A stretch of DNA of 64,000 bases, taken from contig NZ_JAMFTH010000001.1 of assembly GCF_024195295.1 (NCBI RefSeq), positions 310,001-374,000 on the forward strand, read 5' to 3'. This document shows, piece by piece, positions 35,817 through 45,134 of the stretch; positions within the stretch are counted from its first letter, which is position 1, and every line of letters starts with the position of its first letter. A model generated the notes under the pieces. The model saw only the letters and a program-made list of their open reading frames with translations, was not told the DNA's origin and made no database searches. Both the position numbers and the translations under genes were made by a program. The DNA comes from Gilvimarinus xylanilyticus (GTDB lineage Bacteria > Pseudomonadota > Gammaproteobacteria > Pseudomonadales > Cellvibrionaceae).

Positions 35817-37088
35817 ATGGCTACGATGAATCATGCAAGCCAAAGCGGCTTGGGGGGCAAGTTGCCGGGGTTGGTTAAAACTCTGGCGGGTGCTGTCGCA
35901 GGCGCCACCATGGCGTTTTCGGCGGCGTTGCACGCGGCACCGGCTACGTCCGAGGTGAACACCACCGATCTGGCGGTGACTGACGATACTGTTACGGTCG
36001 GCATTCTGCACTCGGTAACCGGTACCATGGCGATCAGTGAAACCGGCTCGGTCCAGGCCGAAAAGTTGGCGATTGAGCAGATTAACGCCCAGGGCGGTGT
36101 GCTGGGTCGTCAAATTGAATATATTCAAGAAGACGGTGCCAGTGACTGGCCCACTTTTGCCGAGAAATCGCGCAAGCTGCTGTTAAACGACAAGGTGGCC
36201 ACGGTGTTCGGTTGCTGGACATCGGCCTCGCGCAAGGCGGTACTGCCGGTGTTTGAGCAATACAACGGTATGCTGTACTACCCCACCTTCTATGAAGGCT
36301 TAGAGCAATCACCCAACGTTATTTACACCGGTCAGGAAGCGACGCAACAGATTCTTGCCGGCATCGACTGGGTGGTGGAAGAGAAAGGGGCGAAAAGCTT
36401 CTACCTGTTGGGCTCTGACTACATCTGGCCCCGCACTTCCAACAAAATTGCCCGCAAACATATCGACAAGCTGGGCCTAAAGGTTTCAGGGGAAGAGTAC
36501 TATCCACTGGGCCACACTCAGTTCAATTCGGTGATCAACAAAATCAAGCTGAAAAAGCCTGATGTTATCTTTGCCTCGGTGGTGGGTGGCTCGAACGTAG
36601 CCTTCTACAAGCAGTTAAAAGCCGCTGGTATCGATATGACCGATGAAAAGCCGCTGGTGCTGACCATTTCGGTTACCGAGGATGAAATTCTGGGTATCGG
36701 TGGTGAAAACATTGATGGCGCCTACGCCTCAATGAAGTACTTTCAAAGCCTGACCAACCAGAACAACCAGGAATTCGTAAAAGCGTTTAAAGAGCGCTGG
36801 GGCGACGACATCGTAATCGGTGACGTTACCCAAGCGGCCTACCTGGGCCCTTGGTTGTGGAAAGCGGCGGTGGAAAAAGCCGGCTCTTTCGATGTGGATA
36901 AAGTGCGCGAAGCCTCACCGGGTATCGAGCTGACCACTGCGCCTGAAGGTTATGTGAAGATTCACCCCAACCATCACCTGTGGTCCAAGACTCGTATCGG
37001 TCGCGCTAAAACCGATGGCCAATATGAAATTGTCTATGAGACTGATGAGCTGATCGAACCCGATCCGTTCCCCGAAGGTTACCAATAA
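35817..37088 (+). CDS. urtA: Urea/short-chain amide ABC transporter, substrate-binding protein
   Basis: 423 residues from the ATG at 35817 (GAGGAAAG Shine-Dalgarno). A long signal peptide is cleaved near HAAPA. The mature part opens DTVTVGILHSVTGTMAIS, typical of UrtA/AmiC-like type I periplasmic binding proteins, with YYPTFYEGLEQSPNVIYTG and IDGAYASMKYFQSL. It captures urea or small amides in the periplasm. Since the operon carries an amidase and no urease, amides are as likely as urea. A strong hairpin after the gene (37102-37122) probably allows more binding protein than permease to be made. Confidence 0.92.
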   Translation: MATMNHASQSGLGGKLPGLVKTLAGAVAGATMAFSAALHAAPATSEVNTTDLAVTDDTVTVGILHSVTGTMAISETGSVQAEKLAIEQINAQGGVLGRQIEYIQEDGASDWPTFAEKSRKLLLNDKVATVFGCWTSASRKAVLPVFEQYNGMLYYPTFYEGLEQSPNVIYTGQEATQQILAGIDWVVEEKGAKSFYLLGSDYIWPRTSNKIARKHIDKLGLKVSGEEYYPLGHTQFNSVINKIKLKKPDVIFASVVGGSNVAFYKQLKAAGIDMTDEKPLVLTISVTEDEILGIGGENIDGAYASMKYFQSLTNQNNQEFVKAFKERWGDDIVIGDVTQAAYLGPWLWKAAVEKAGSFDVDKVREASPGIELTTAPEGYVKIHPNHHLWSKTRIGRAKTDGQYEIVYETDELIEPDPFPEGYQ

Positions 37089-37101
37089 GCAGCCTTCTCC
37101 A

Positions 37102-37122
37102 CCCGCCGGATTCTCCGGCGGG
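37102..37122 (+). promoter_or_regulatory. Intercistronic hairpin between urtA and urtB
   Basis: CCCGCCGGA / TCCGGCGGG is a perfect 9-bp stem with a 3-nt loop. No long T-run follows. Such hairpins after binding-protein genes commonly protect the upstream mRNA or partially stop transcription. Confidence 0.75.
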
Positions 37123-37176
37123 TACCTTCCCGGTTTTACCTGGAAACCCGATAGATTTGAGCACGAGGATTGAGCG

Positions 37177-38103
37177 ATGTTCGCCGATTATTCCACCTCT
37201 GAATTAATGTCAATATTTGCCATGCAGGGCTTTGCCGGACTGATTTTGTTTTCGGTTTTTGTCCTTATGGCATTGGGGCTGGCCATTATTTTTGGTCAGA
37301 TGGGTGTTATCAATATGGCGCACGGCGAATTTATGATTCTCGGCGCGTACATTACCTATATGACGTCAAATGTGTTTGCGGACTATATGCCTGCACTGTT
37401 TGGCTCTTACTTTTTTGTTGCCATGATTTTGGCATTTATCGCCGCAGGGGCATTGGGGATGCTCGTGGAGTGGGCCATGATCAGGCATCTGTACCACCGC
37501 CCTTTGGATACCTTGTTGGCCACCTGGGGCCTTAGCCTAATTCTGCAGCAACTTTACCGTACTATCTTCGGTGCCCGTGAAGTGGGCGTTTCTCTGCCAG
37601 ATTGGTTAATGGGCTCGATCCAGTTAACCGATATTGTCGAAGTGCCGATTAACGGTATTTTTGTGATGACTCTCGCCATTGGTATTTCCATTGCCATTGC
37701 CGCGCTAATGTACAAATCCCGTTGGGGTATTCAGGTGCGTTCAGTGGTGCAAAACCGTCCTATGGCCGGTGCCGTGGGTATTAACACCGCCAAAGTTGAC
37801 CGCCTGACATTTGGTTTGGGTTGCGGCATTGCCGGTGTGGCCGGTAGCGCGTTTACCATGATTGGTTCAACCGGGCCCACCTCTGGGCAGTTGTATATCG
37901 TGGATACTTTCTTAGTGGTTGTTTTCGGTGGTGCAACAAGTTTGCTGGGTACGATCGCTTCCGCGTTTACCATTTCTCAAGCCCAGTCCACCATGGAATT
38001 TTTCTTAAGTGGCTCTATGGCCAAGGTTCTTACGCTGCTGTTTGTAGTGTTTATTCTGATGCTGCGTCCGCAGGGTCTGTTCTCGCTGAAAATGCGTAAG
38101 TAG
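37177..38103 (+). CDS. urtB: Urea/amide ABC transporter permease UrtB
   Basis: 308 residues, LivH-like, about 8-9 helices. FGQMGVINMAHGEFMILGAY and GIQVRSVVQNRPMAGAVGIN are the characteristic loops. VFGGATSLLGTIASAFTI lies near the C-terminus. With UrtC it forms the membrane channel. It starts 88 bases after urtA and is followed by urtC after 12 bases. Confidence 0.95.
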   Translation: MFADYSTSELMSIFAMQGFAGLILFSVFVLMALGLAIIFGQMGVINMAHGEFMILGAYITYMTSNVFADYMPALFGSYFFVAMILAFIAAGALGMLVEWAMIRHLYHRPLDTLLATWGLSLILQQLYRTIFGAREVGVSLPDWLMGSIQLTDIVEVPINGIFVMTLAIGISIAIAALMYKSRWGIQVRSVVQNRPMAGAVGINTAKVDRLTFGLGCGIAGVAGSAFTMIGSTGPTSGQLYIVDTFLVVVFGGATSLLGTIASAFTISQAQSTMEFFLSGSMAKVLTLLFVVFILMLRPQGLFSLKMRK

Positions 38104-38115
38104 GAGGAGTCCACT

Positions 38116-39273
38116 ATGTCTTACGATGGCTTGCGTTCGCTGTTGCCAAAAAATGACCTCCTCGGCTTTGCCGTTCTGGCGCTGCTGTTGGTGGTAGTAC
38201 TGCCGCTGAGCTTGGATATTTTCCGGCTCAACTTGGTGGGTAAATATTTAACTTACGCGTTTGTCGCACTCGGCTTAGTCTTGTGCTGGGGATACGGCGG
38301 TATTTTGAGCTTGGGGCAAGGGGTGTTCTTTGGCTTGGGTGGTTATGCCATGGCGATGTTTTTAAAGCTTGAGGCATCGTCGCCGGAAAATACCGCGATT
38401 CAGTCCACACCGGGTATCCCCGATTTTATGGACTGGAACCAGATTACCGAGCTGCCTTGGTTCTGGGAGCCCTTCAACAGTCTTATCTTTACCGTACTGG
38501 CGATTGTGATTATCCCCAGCATCTTTGCTTACATTATCGGCGTAGCTATGTTTAAGCGCCGTGTAGGTGGGGTGTACTTTGCCATTATCACCCAGGCGGT
38601 AGCGGCTATTCTGACCATTTTGATTATTGGTCAGCAAGGCTACACCGGTGGGGTAAACGGTATTACCGACCTTCGCACTCTAAAAGGCTGGGATATTCGC
38701 ACCGACGAGGCTAAGTATGCGTTCTATTTTCTGTGCGTGTTTATGCTGTTTGTCTGCCTGTTTATCGCGCAATATGTGCGCAAAAGCAAGCTGGGCCGGC
38801 TGCTGGTTGCCATGCGCGAAATGGAAGATCGAGTACGCTTTTCGGGCTATGACGTTTCCAATTTTAAAATCTTTGTATTCTGCCTGGGCTCGGCTTTCGC
38901 GGCTATCGGCGGCGCCATGTTCACCCTTCAGGTGGGCTTTATGTCGCCCACCTTTGTCGGCATCGTGCCGTCCATTGAGATGGTGATCTTCTGCGCGGTG
39001 GGTGGTCGTTTGTCTATTCTCGGCGCGGTCTATGGCACCTTAGTGGTTAACTGGGCGAAAACCACTTTCTCGGAAAGCTTTCCGGAGCTTTGGTTGTTTG
39101 CCATGGGTGCATTGTTTATTGCCGTGGTTATGGCCTTCCCGAATGGCTTGGCCGGTTTGTATAACAAGTACGCGGCCCATCACGTAGAAAAACTGTTGGG
39201 CAAGAAAAAAGGTCAATCGCCCGACGCAAAGGCAACCGTTGGAACCCAGGGGGTGGCTCATGAGCGCCAGTAA
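38116..39273 (+). CDS. urtC: Urea/amide ABC transporter permease UrtC
   Basis: 385 residues, LivM-like, about 9-10 helices. The conserved LCWGYGGILSLGQGVFFGLG segment and QGYTGGVNGITDL are typical of UrtC, and GRLLVAMREMEDRVRFSGYD faces the ATPase. A strong AGGAGG Shine-Dalgarno lies upstream. The 3' end overlaps urtD by 14 bases. Confidence 0.95.
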   Translation: MSYDGLRSLLPKNDLLGFAVLALLLVVVLPLSLDIFRLNLVGKYLTYAFVALGLVLCWGYGGILSLGQGVFFGLGGYAMAMFLKLEASSPENTAIQSTPGIPDFMDWNQITELPWFWEPFNSLIFTVLAIVIIPSIFAYIIGVAMFKRRVGGVYFAIITQAVAAILTILIIGQQGYTGGVNGITDLRTLKGWDIRTDEAKYAFYFLCVFMLFVCLFIAQYVRKSKLGRLLVAMREMEDRVRFSGYDVSNFKIFVFCLGSAFAAIGGAMFTLQVGFMSPTFVGIVPSIEMVIFCAVGGRLSILGAVYGTLVVNWAKTTFSESFPELWLFAMGALFIAVVMAFPNGLAGLYNKYAAHHVEKLLGKKKGQSPDAKATVGTQGVAHERQ

Positions 39274-40009
39274 CACAGATTTTGTTTTGGCGGTGGAAGG
39301 TTTGACCGTCTCCTTTGATGGCTTTAAAGCGGTTAACGATCTGAGCTTTTACGTGGACAAAGACGAGATTCGTGTGATTGTCGGCCCCAACGGGGCCGGT
39401 AAAACCACGGTGCTGGATTTGATTTGCGGTCGCACCAAATCCACCGAAGGCTCGATTAAGTTCCGCAATAAAGAGCTAACCAAAATGAAAGAGCACCAGA
39501 TAGTGCGCGCGGGGGTGGGGCGGAAGTTTCAGACGCCCTCTATCTACGGCGACCTGACGGTGTTTGAAAACTTGGAAATTTCTTTTCCTCGCGGCCGCTC
39601 GGTATTTGGCGCACTGGCTTTTAAGCGCGACGCCGAGGTGTTGAATCGGGTGAGTGAAGTTGCCGATATGATTTTCCTGAGCGATCTGTTGGAGTCCCGG
39701 GCGGACTTGCTCAGCCACGGCCAAAAGCAGTGGTTGGAAATCGGTATGTTGCTGATTCAAGACCCGGAGCTTTTGATGCTGGATGAGCCGGTGGCAGGAA
39801 TGTCGGTATCGGAGCGGCGTCAAACCGCCGAGCTATTACGCCGCATTACCAAAGATCGATCGGTCATTGTGATCGAGCATGATATGCAGTTTGTCGCGGA
39901 AATTGCCGATAAGGTCACCGTTCTGCATCAGGGTAAAATTCTCGCCGAAGGCTCTGCCGAAGAGGTGAAAGCGGACCCTAAAGTGATTGAAGTTTATTTG
40001 GGCCATTAG
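39260..40009 (+). CDS. urtD: Urea/amide ABC transporter ATPase UrtD
   Basis: 249 residues. Walker A GPNGAGKTT, Walker B LLMLDEP, switch His in IVIEHDM. The signature is LLSHGQKQWLEIGML, the form seen in UrtD rather than LSGGQ. LivG-like. The start is the ATG at 39260 inside the urtC end; a TTG 21 bases upstream would also be in frame but adds a Pro-Arg stretch not expected in the family. Confidence 0.95.
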   Translation: MSASNTDFVLAVEGLTVSFDGFKAVNDLSFYVDKDEIRVIVGPNGAGKTTVLDLICGRTKSTEGSIKFRNKELTKMKEHQIVRAGVGRKFQTPSIYGDLTVFENLEISFPRGRSVFGALAFKRDAEVLNRVSEVADMIFLSDLLESRADLLSHGQKQWLEIGMLLIQDPELLMLDEPVAGMSVSERRQTAELLRRITKDRSVIVIEHDMQFVAEIADKVTVLHQGKILAEGSAEEVKADPKVIEVYLGH

Positions 40010-40027
40010 GGCATTAAGGAGCATCCA

Positions 40028-40717
40028 ATGTTAAATGTATCCGACTATCGCGTCAGTTATGGCCAGAGTGAAATCATTCACGGCATGAACTTTGAGGTGA
40101 AGCCCAACGAAATCGTCGCCATTATGGGGCGCAATGGCATGGGGAAAACCACGTTAATGAAATCCCTGATGGGGGTTATTCCTTCCCAGGGGGGCAGCGT
40201 TACCTTGGAGGGCAAAGAGGTTTCCAAGCTTAAAAGCTACCAGCGGGTAAGCTCGGGCTTTGGTTTTGTGCCTCAGGGCCGCATGATTTTCTCAAGCATG
40301 ACGGTAAAAGAGAATATTGAAACCGGTTTGACGACGACCAATAAGCGCAGTGTGCCACGGGACTTATACGACCTGTTCCCGGTGCTTTTGGAAATGCGCA
40401 ATCGTCGCGGCGGTAACTTGTCGGGCGGGCAACAGCAGCAGCTTGCCATTGCGCGCGCCTTGGCGAGCAACCCCAAAATGCTGCTACTGGACGAGCCCAC
40501 CGAGGGGATTCAGCCATCTATTATTCGCGATATGGCAAAAACCCTTAAAGAGATTCGCGACCAGCGCGGGCTTTCGATTGTGGTGTCTGAGCAGGTGTTG
40601 AGCTTTGCGCTGGATATTGCTGATCGAATTTTGGTGATCGAAAAGGGAGATATTGTTCACGAAGAGCTGAGGGAGAATGTCGACGAGGCGAAAATTGCCT
40701 CTTATCTTTCTGTTTAA
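40028..40717 (+). CDS. urtE: Urea/amide ABC transporter ATPase UrtE
   Basis: 229 residues, LivF-like. Walker A GRNGMGKTT, signature NLSGGQQQQLAIARAL, Walker B LLLDEPTEGIQPS, and SIVVSEQ in place of the usual switch EH, as is common in UrtE. It forms the ATPase dimer with UrtD. AAGGAG lies upstream of the start. Confidence 0.96.
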   Translation: MLNVSDYRVSYGQSEIIHGMNFEVKPNEIVAIMGRNGMGKTTLMKSLMGVIPSQGGSVTLEGKEVSKLKSYQRVSSGFGFVPQGRMIFSSMTVKENIETGLTTTNKRSVPRDLYDLFPVLLEMRNRRGGNLSGGQQQQLAIARALASNPKMLLLDEPTEGIQPSIIRDMAKTLKEIRDQRGLSIVVSEQVLSFALDIADRILVIEKGDIVHEELRENVDEAKIASYLSV

Positions 40718-40732
40718 TAGTGGAGTTAGGTT

Positions 40733-41773
40733 ATGCGTCACGGTGATGTTTCAAGTTCACCCGATACCGTCGGAGTGGCGGTAGTCAATTATAAAATGCC
40801 CCGCCTGCACACCAAAGCTGAAGTGTTGGACAACGCCCGTAAGATCGCCGATATGATTATCGGTATGAAAAAGGGGCTGCCAGGTATGGATTTAGTCGTC
40901 TTCCCCGAATATAGCACCATGGGGATTATGTACGACAACGATGAAATGATGGCGACGGCGGCGACCATTCCCGGCGCCGAGACCGACATTTTCTCGGCGG
41001 CCTGTCGCGCAGCCAATACCTGGGGTGTGTTTTCTTTAACCGGCGAGCAGCACGAAGAGCATCCCCATAAAGCGCCCTATAACACTTTGGTGTTGATTAA
41101 TAACAAGGGCGAAATCGTACAAAAGTATCGCAAGTGTATTCCCTGGTGCCCGATTGAGGGCTGGTACCCGGGTGACAAGACCTATGTCACTGAGGGTCCT
41201 AAGGGCATGAAGATCAGCCTGATTATTTGCGACGATGGCAACTACCCCGAAATATGGCGCGACTGTGCGATGAAAGGCGCCGAGTTAATTGTGCGCTGCC
41301 AGGGTTACATGTACCCGGCCAAAGAGCAGCAAATTATGATGGCCAAATCCATGGCCTGGGCCAACAACTGTTATGTCGCGGTGGCCAACGCTTCGGGTTT
41401 TGACGGCGTCTACTCTTACTTTGGCCATTCGGCGGTGATTGGTTTTGACGGCCGCACCCTGGGCGAATGCGGCGAAGAGGATATGGGTGTGCAGTATGCT
41501 CAGTTGTCGGTATTACAGATTCGCGACGCGCGTAAAAATGATCAATCGCAGAATCACCTATTTAAATTACTGCACCGTGGCTACAGCGGTATTCACGCCT
41601 CCGGCGATGGCGACAAAGGGATTGCCGATTGTCCATTCGATTTTTATCGCTCGTGGGTTATGGACGCGGAACAAACGCAAAAAGATGTCGAGGCTATAAC
41701 CCGCGATACGGTGGGTGTGGCTGACTGCCCCGTGGGTAACCTGCCGGTTGGCGAAAAAGAAAAAACGGTGTAA
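40733..41773 (+). CDS. amiE: Aliphatic amidase
   Basis: 346 residues, the same length as Pseudomonas aeruginosa AmiE and colinear with it ([20 protein letters not shown] at the start). Nitrilase-fold triad: E59 (VVFPEYS), Lys of the KYRK stretch (position 134 in Pseudomonas) and Cys of [16 protein letters not shown] (position 166). It hydrolyses short aliphatic amides such as acetamide and propionamide to the acid and ammonia, in the cytoplasm. It follows urtE by 15 bases and precedes amiB by 2, so import and hydrolysis are made together. Formamidase (AmiF) is less likely from the N-terminus and length. Confidence 0.96.
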   Translation: MRHGDVSSSPDTVGVAVVNYKMPRLHTKAEVLDNARKIADMIIGMKKGLPGMDLVVFPEYSTMGIMYDNDEMMATAATIPGAETDIFSAACRAANTWGVFSLTGEQHEEHPHKAPYNTLVLINNKGEIVQKYRKCIPWCPIEGWYPGDKTYVTEGPKGMKISLIICDDGNYPEIWRDCAMKGAELIVRCQGYMYPAKEQQIMMAKSMAWANNCYVAVANASGFDGVYSYFGHSAVIGFDGRTLGECGEEDMGVQYAQLSVLQIRDARKNDQSQNHLFKLLHRGYSGIHASGDGDKGIADCPFDFYRSWVMDAEQTQKDVEAITRDTVGVADCPVGNLPVGEKEKTV

Positions 41774-41775
41774 GC

Positions 41776-42834
41776 GTGGTTTTTATTAACCAGCGATTGG
41801 CCGACAATGAGCGTCAGACATCGGCGAAGATGTCTGACGCTTTAGCGGCTGGCTCGCAAGACATTGCTTTCCCCAGCCGTTTTCGCTTTGATTTGACCGC
41901 TGGACGGGACTATTTACACGCGAACTTAGTTGGGCAGCCGCAGGTCAGTAAAGCCCTTTGCAGTGCTTTAGCGGTTGTGAAAGCCGATATCGCTGATAAC
42001 AGTCGTCCATTATGGGCGGCGCTACTCGCGGGTCCAACAGGTGTGGGAAAGACCTCGAGTGTGAAACTGTTGGCGAAAGTTTTAACCGGTAGTGAGCAGA
42101 ACGTTTGCCGCATCGATATGAACACGCTTTCACAAAGCCATTACGCGGCGGCTTTATCTGGCGCCCCACCTGGGTATGTCGGGAGTAAAGAGGGCGTCAG
42201 CCTATTTGATGAAGCGCTGATAAAAGGTGATTTTAGTACTCCGGGCATTGTGTTGTTCGACGAAATTGAAAAGGCCAGTGACGAGGTCATTCAGGCGCTC
42301 TTGAACGTATTAGAAGAGGGGCGTCTAACCTTAACCGGTGCCGGTAAAACACTGGATTTTCGCAATAGCCTTATTTTCTTTACCACCAACCTCGGCAGCA
42401 CCGCTCACCCGATCTGGCTGGATCGATTAGGCCTGACCAGGAAAAAAAGCGATTCAGACGCAAAAGCAATCACCCGCGCGGTAGAAAGCTTTTTCACTCC
42501 CGAGTTTTATAACCGACTTGACGCGGTTTTGGTTTATCGGCCTCTCAGTGCTGAGTCAGCGGAAGATATTCTGGGCTTGGAGCTGGAGAAGCTCAATCGG
42601 CGCTTGGCCAAAAAGTCTGTCCAGCTGGATCTAACCGATAGAGCTCGACGGGAAATAATCCGCCTGGGGTTTGACGGGCGATATGGCGCCAGAGCGGTGA
42701 GGCGAATTGTACGTGAGCACCTAGAGGCTCCTTTGGCTGTGTTTTTATTGTCGGAGACGTTTTCCCCATCGGAGCAAGACCAGCTTAAGTTAAAAGCTGT
42801 TTGGGATGGAGAGGCCATTAATATTACCACCTAA
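41776..42834 (+). CDS. amiB: ClpB-like AAA+ ATPase, AmiB-like
   Basis: 352 residues, one AAA+ module. Walker A GPTGVGKTS, a substrate-loop-like GAPPGYVGSKEGVSLFDEAL, Walker B IVLFDEIEKA, sensor 1 FTTNLGS, and a C-terminal ClpB-D2 small domain with GFDGRYGARAVRRIV. It corresponds to the second gene of the Pseudomonas amiEBCRS operon, proposed as a chaperone-like partner of the amidase system. GTG start 2 bases after the amiE stop. The sensor AmiC, antiterminator AmiR and channel AmiS are absent here; the divergent permease-kinase may replace them. Confidence 0.88.
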   Translation: MVFINQRLADNERQTSAKMSDALAAGSQDIAFPSRFRFDLTAGRDYLHANLVGQPQVSKALCSALAVVKADIADNSRPLWAALLAGPTGVGKTSSVKLLAKVLTGSEQNVCRIDMNTLSQSHYAAALSGAPPGYVGSKEGVSLFDEALIKGDFSTPGIVLFDEIEKASDEVIQALLNVLEEGRLTLTGAGKTLDFRNSLIFFTTNLGSTAHPIWLDRLGLTRKKSDSDAKAITRAVESFFTPEFYNRLDAVLVYRPLSAESAEDILGLELEKLNRRLAKKSVQLDLTDRARREIIRLGFDGRYGARAVRRIVREHLEAPLAVFLLSETFSPSEQDQLKLKAVWDGEAINITT

Positions 42835-42977
42835 AGCTCACGCATCAGCCGTTCATTTAGGTCCAGCCGACTCCGCTTTGCCGCTTGAACTGTGCCCTTG
42901 TCGCCCTGAATAGTGCGTTCGGTGTTGGTACAAATTGTGTTTGCTATTCCCTCTAACGAATTGCAGAGGGGGCAAAG

Positions 42978-43958
42978 ATGGCGGACTGGACGAATCTGCA
43001 GGCTTGGTTGGGCGCTGCGATTATAATTTTTACGCTATTCGATGCATTTGTCACAATTTTGAGTCTTCGCGGCGGCGGACCGCTGACTACGTTTGTCTCG
43101 CGTCGCCTTTGGGGCGCGATGCTCGCCGTACATCGTTTCAGCCCCTGCCATAAACTGCTGTCGGCCAGTGGCCCGGTGTTGCTCATCGTCGTTGTGCTAA
43201 TTTGGTATTCACTTTTGTATGTCGGGTGGTTTTTGGTGTTTCGCGCAGCGGGCCCGGATTTGACCGATAGCACAACCTTAACGGCCGCGAACGATTTGCA
43301 GCGCCTGTATTTTACCGGGGTGACACTCAGTGGCCTAGGCTATGGTGACTACACGGCGCAGCATTTCCCCTGGACGCTATTCAGTACGCTGGCGGTGGCT
43401 ACGGGCACCTTGCTCACCTCATTGGGGCTGTCCTATATTATCGCGGTGGTACCCGTCGCCTTAGAGAAACGGCAAAATGCGCGGCAGATCAATGCCCTGA
43501 TAGGCGATCAAGCACAGGCGCTTGAACGACTTTACAACAAAGATGATGTTACCTTTTTATGGGATAAACTCTTTGCTATTCAGTTAAACAGCATGCGTTT
43601 TTCCACCAAATACGGTGCCTATCCGGTGGTTGCCTATTTTCACGCTGCCCAGGTACAAAGCGCTTTTTCACTGGCCTACTTAAAAGCCGCCGATGTGTTG
43701 TTTTATATTGTTAATCACCCTAATCCAGATTTTCGGCCTTCGCCCAGCGAGGTTATCGCGTTAAAGCGTTTGCTGGCTTCTCATAGTGATAATATTCGAG
43801 AGGTGATCGACGGCTATTATCCTAAGGATAGGGACATTCCCGCACGACTTGCCATTGATCCTAGGATCCAAGAGACCGAGTCTGATAACTTCAGTTGGGC
43901 CGAATATCAGAGCCTGCGCTACACGCTGGCACTCGCCTGCCTGTACGATGGTTGGTAA
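42978..43958 (+). CDS. Two-pore-helix K+ channel-like membrane protein
   Basis: 326 residues. Four hydrophobic segments lie within the first 170 residues. Between the third and fourth lies a pore loop LYFTGVTLSGLGYGDYTAQ, a potassium filter variant (GYGD). The remaining 150 residues are soluble and helical with no RCK motif recognised. It may be a simple ion channel with an unknown regulatory domain. It lies 143 bases after amiB on the same strand, so a link to amide or ammonium handling is possible but unproven. Confidence 0.7.
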   Translation: MADWTNLQAWLGAAIIIFTLFDAFVTILSLRGGGPLTTFVSRRLWGAMLAVHRFSPCHKLLSASGPVLLIVVVLIWYSLLYVGWFLVFRAAGPDLTDSTTLTAANDLQRLYFTGVTLSGLGYGDYTAQHFPWTLFSTLAVATGTLLTSLGLSYIIAVVPVALEKRQNARQINALIGDQAQALERLYNKDDVTFLWDKLFAIQLNSMRFSTKYGAYPVVAYFHAAQVQSAFSLAYLKAADVLFYIVNHPNPDFRPSPSEVIALKRLLASHSDNIREVIDGYYPKDRDIPARLAIDPRIQETESDNFSWAEYQSLRYTLALACLYDGW

Positions 43959-43971
43959 AAGCGCCCTAAGG

Positions 43972-44769
43972 TTAAGCCGCCCCTATGCGTTTAAACCATC
44001 TCCAGCCCAGGTACCAAGCCGCAGCCATATAGGGTATGCCCCCCAGCACCCACATCAACACACCCGCTAAGTGTTGATTTTGCAAGTCCCGTTGCGGACC
44101 GTACCAGCTTTGATCAGAAAAAGTCATTAGGGCTCCTAGAAAGCCCGTATGCATTAACGTCGCTAAAAGCGCTAAAAGCGCATGACCAGTATTTCTCTGC
44201 TGGCTGCGCAATACCGCCCACCAGAAAACGCCCGCCGTGAGTAAAAAACACACATGCTCGAAAAGGTGCCACCATAGATTCTCGAGCGCCAAGATATAAA
44301 GGTTAGGGGCATGCCAGAGCCAAATAACCGCGCCGTGGATTGACGCGGCTAAAAGTGGGTGCCGGGCTGTCAGTAATAAAGGGGTAAACAGCTTGGATGC
44401 TATATCGGCGTGCAACGCGTGCCATTGCGGTAAAGGACGGGCAATGACCCACAACGGCGCAATGACTGTCATCATCAGCATATGCTGCGTCATATGCGCG
44501 GCTTCATTGGTTTCGGCCCAGTGATCGAGTGGGCCAAAAACCGTAAAAATACTGATGACACCCGCGAAGTTAAAAAGTATCCACTGGCTTTTGGTGGGCT
44601 TTAATCTCAAGCTTCCTATCAGATAGGCAAGCCAAAACACCAATAAAATAAGGGCGGCAAGAATCGTAGCGCCATCATCCGGTCTGGTAAGCGGGTTATG
44701 GGCCAGAGCTTGAAGGGGAAAAAAGCCGATAAACCCCCCAGCTTGTATTGCTCGATAATTTAGATGCAT
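43972..44769 (-). CDS. ctaG: Cytochrome c oxidase assembly factor CtaG (caa3 type)
   Basis: 265 residues from the ATG at 44767-44769, seven or so helices. It carries the caa3_CtaG signs: DHWAETNEAAHMTQHMLMM, where the His-rich segment is thought to bind copper, GAVIWLWHAPNLYILAL and LMHTGFLGALMTF. It helps load copper into the caa3 oxidase. It overlaps the preceding small gene by 10 bases and is last in the oxidase cluster. A longer start 13 residues upstream lies further inside that gene and is less likely. Confidence 0.85.
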   Translation of the reverse strand: MHLNYRAIQAGGFIGFFPLQALAHNPLTRPDDGATILAALILLVFWLAYLIGSLRLKPTKSQWILFNFAGVISIFTVFGPLDHWAETNEAAHMTQHMLMMTVIAPLWVIARPLPQWHALHADIASKLFTPLLLTARHPLLAASIHGAVIWLWHAPNLYILALENLWWHLFEHVCFLLTAGVFWWAVLRSQQRNTGHALLALLATLMHTGFLGALMTFSDQSWYGPQRDLQNQHLAGVLMWVLGGIPYMAAAWYLGWRWFKRIGAA

Positions 44770-45134
44770 GGTTTCAGAAATATTGCTGGTAAACCCGATA
44801 GTAAACACGCCAGCGCTGCGACTAGGTACACCGCGACACTGATGCGACCGATAAACTCATCTGGTGCGCGGCAAGAGGTGGGTTGATTCGCAGCTGGGTT
44901 ATGTCGGTTTTTCTGGAGCAATCTCCATACCCTACGGGCTTGGTAAAGTAATCCGGCTGTAACAGCCAGAGTAAAAATAAACAAACCAACACTTAAACCA
45001 TTGATCGGGGTTGTAGATTCAGAAATCGTGCTTTGCTGACAGGCAATAGAAAGCGAGGCGTAAAGAACGATAAAAAACAACGCCCAAATAATAAGTCCCA
45101 GGGTTAACTGTACCGGGTGCAAGGGTGAGCGCAT
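44760..45134 (-). CDS. Small membrane protein in the caa3 oxidase cluster
   Basis: 124 residues, three hydrophobic segments (about 9-30, 48-66, 98-120) joined by basic linkers. It starts on the last base of the fused oxidase gene and overlaps ctaG, so it is clearly in the operon. Its position is where caa3 clusters often encode a small subunit IV or assembly protein, but no family motif was recognised. Confidence 0.7.
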   Translation of the reverse strand: MRSPLHPVQLTLGLIIWALFFIVLYASLSIACQQSTISESTTPINGLSVGLFIFTLAVTAGLLYQARRVWRLLQKNRHNPAANQPTSCRAPDEFIGRISVAVYLVAALACLLSGLPAIFLKPCI

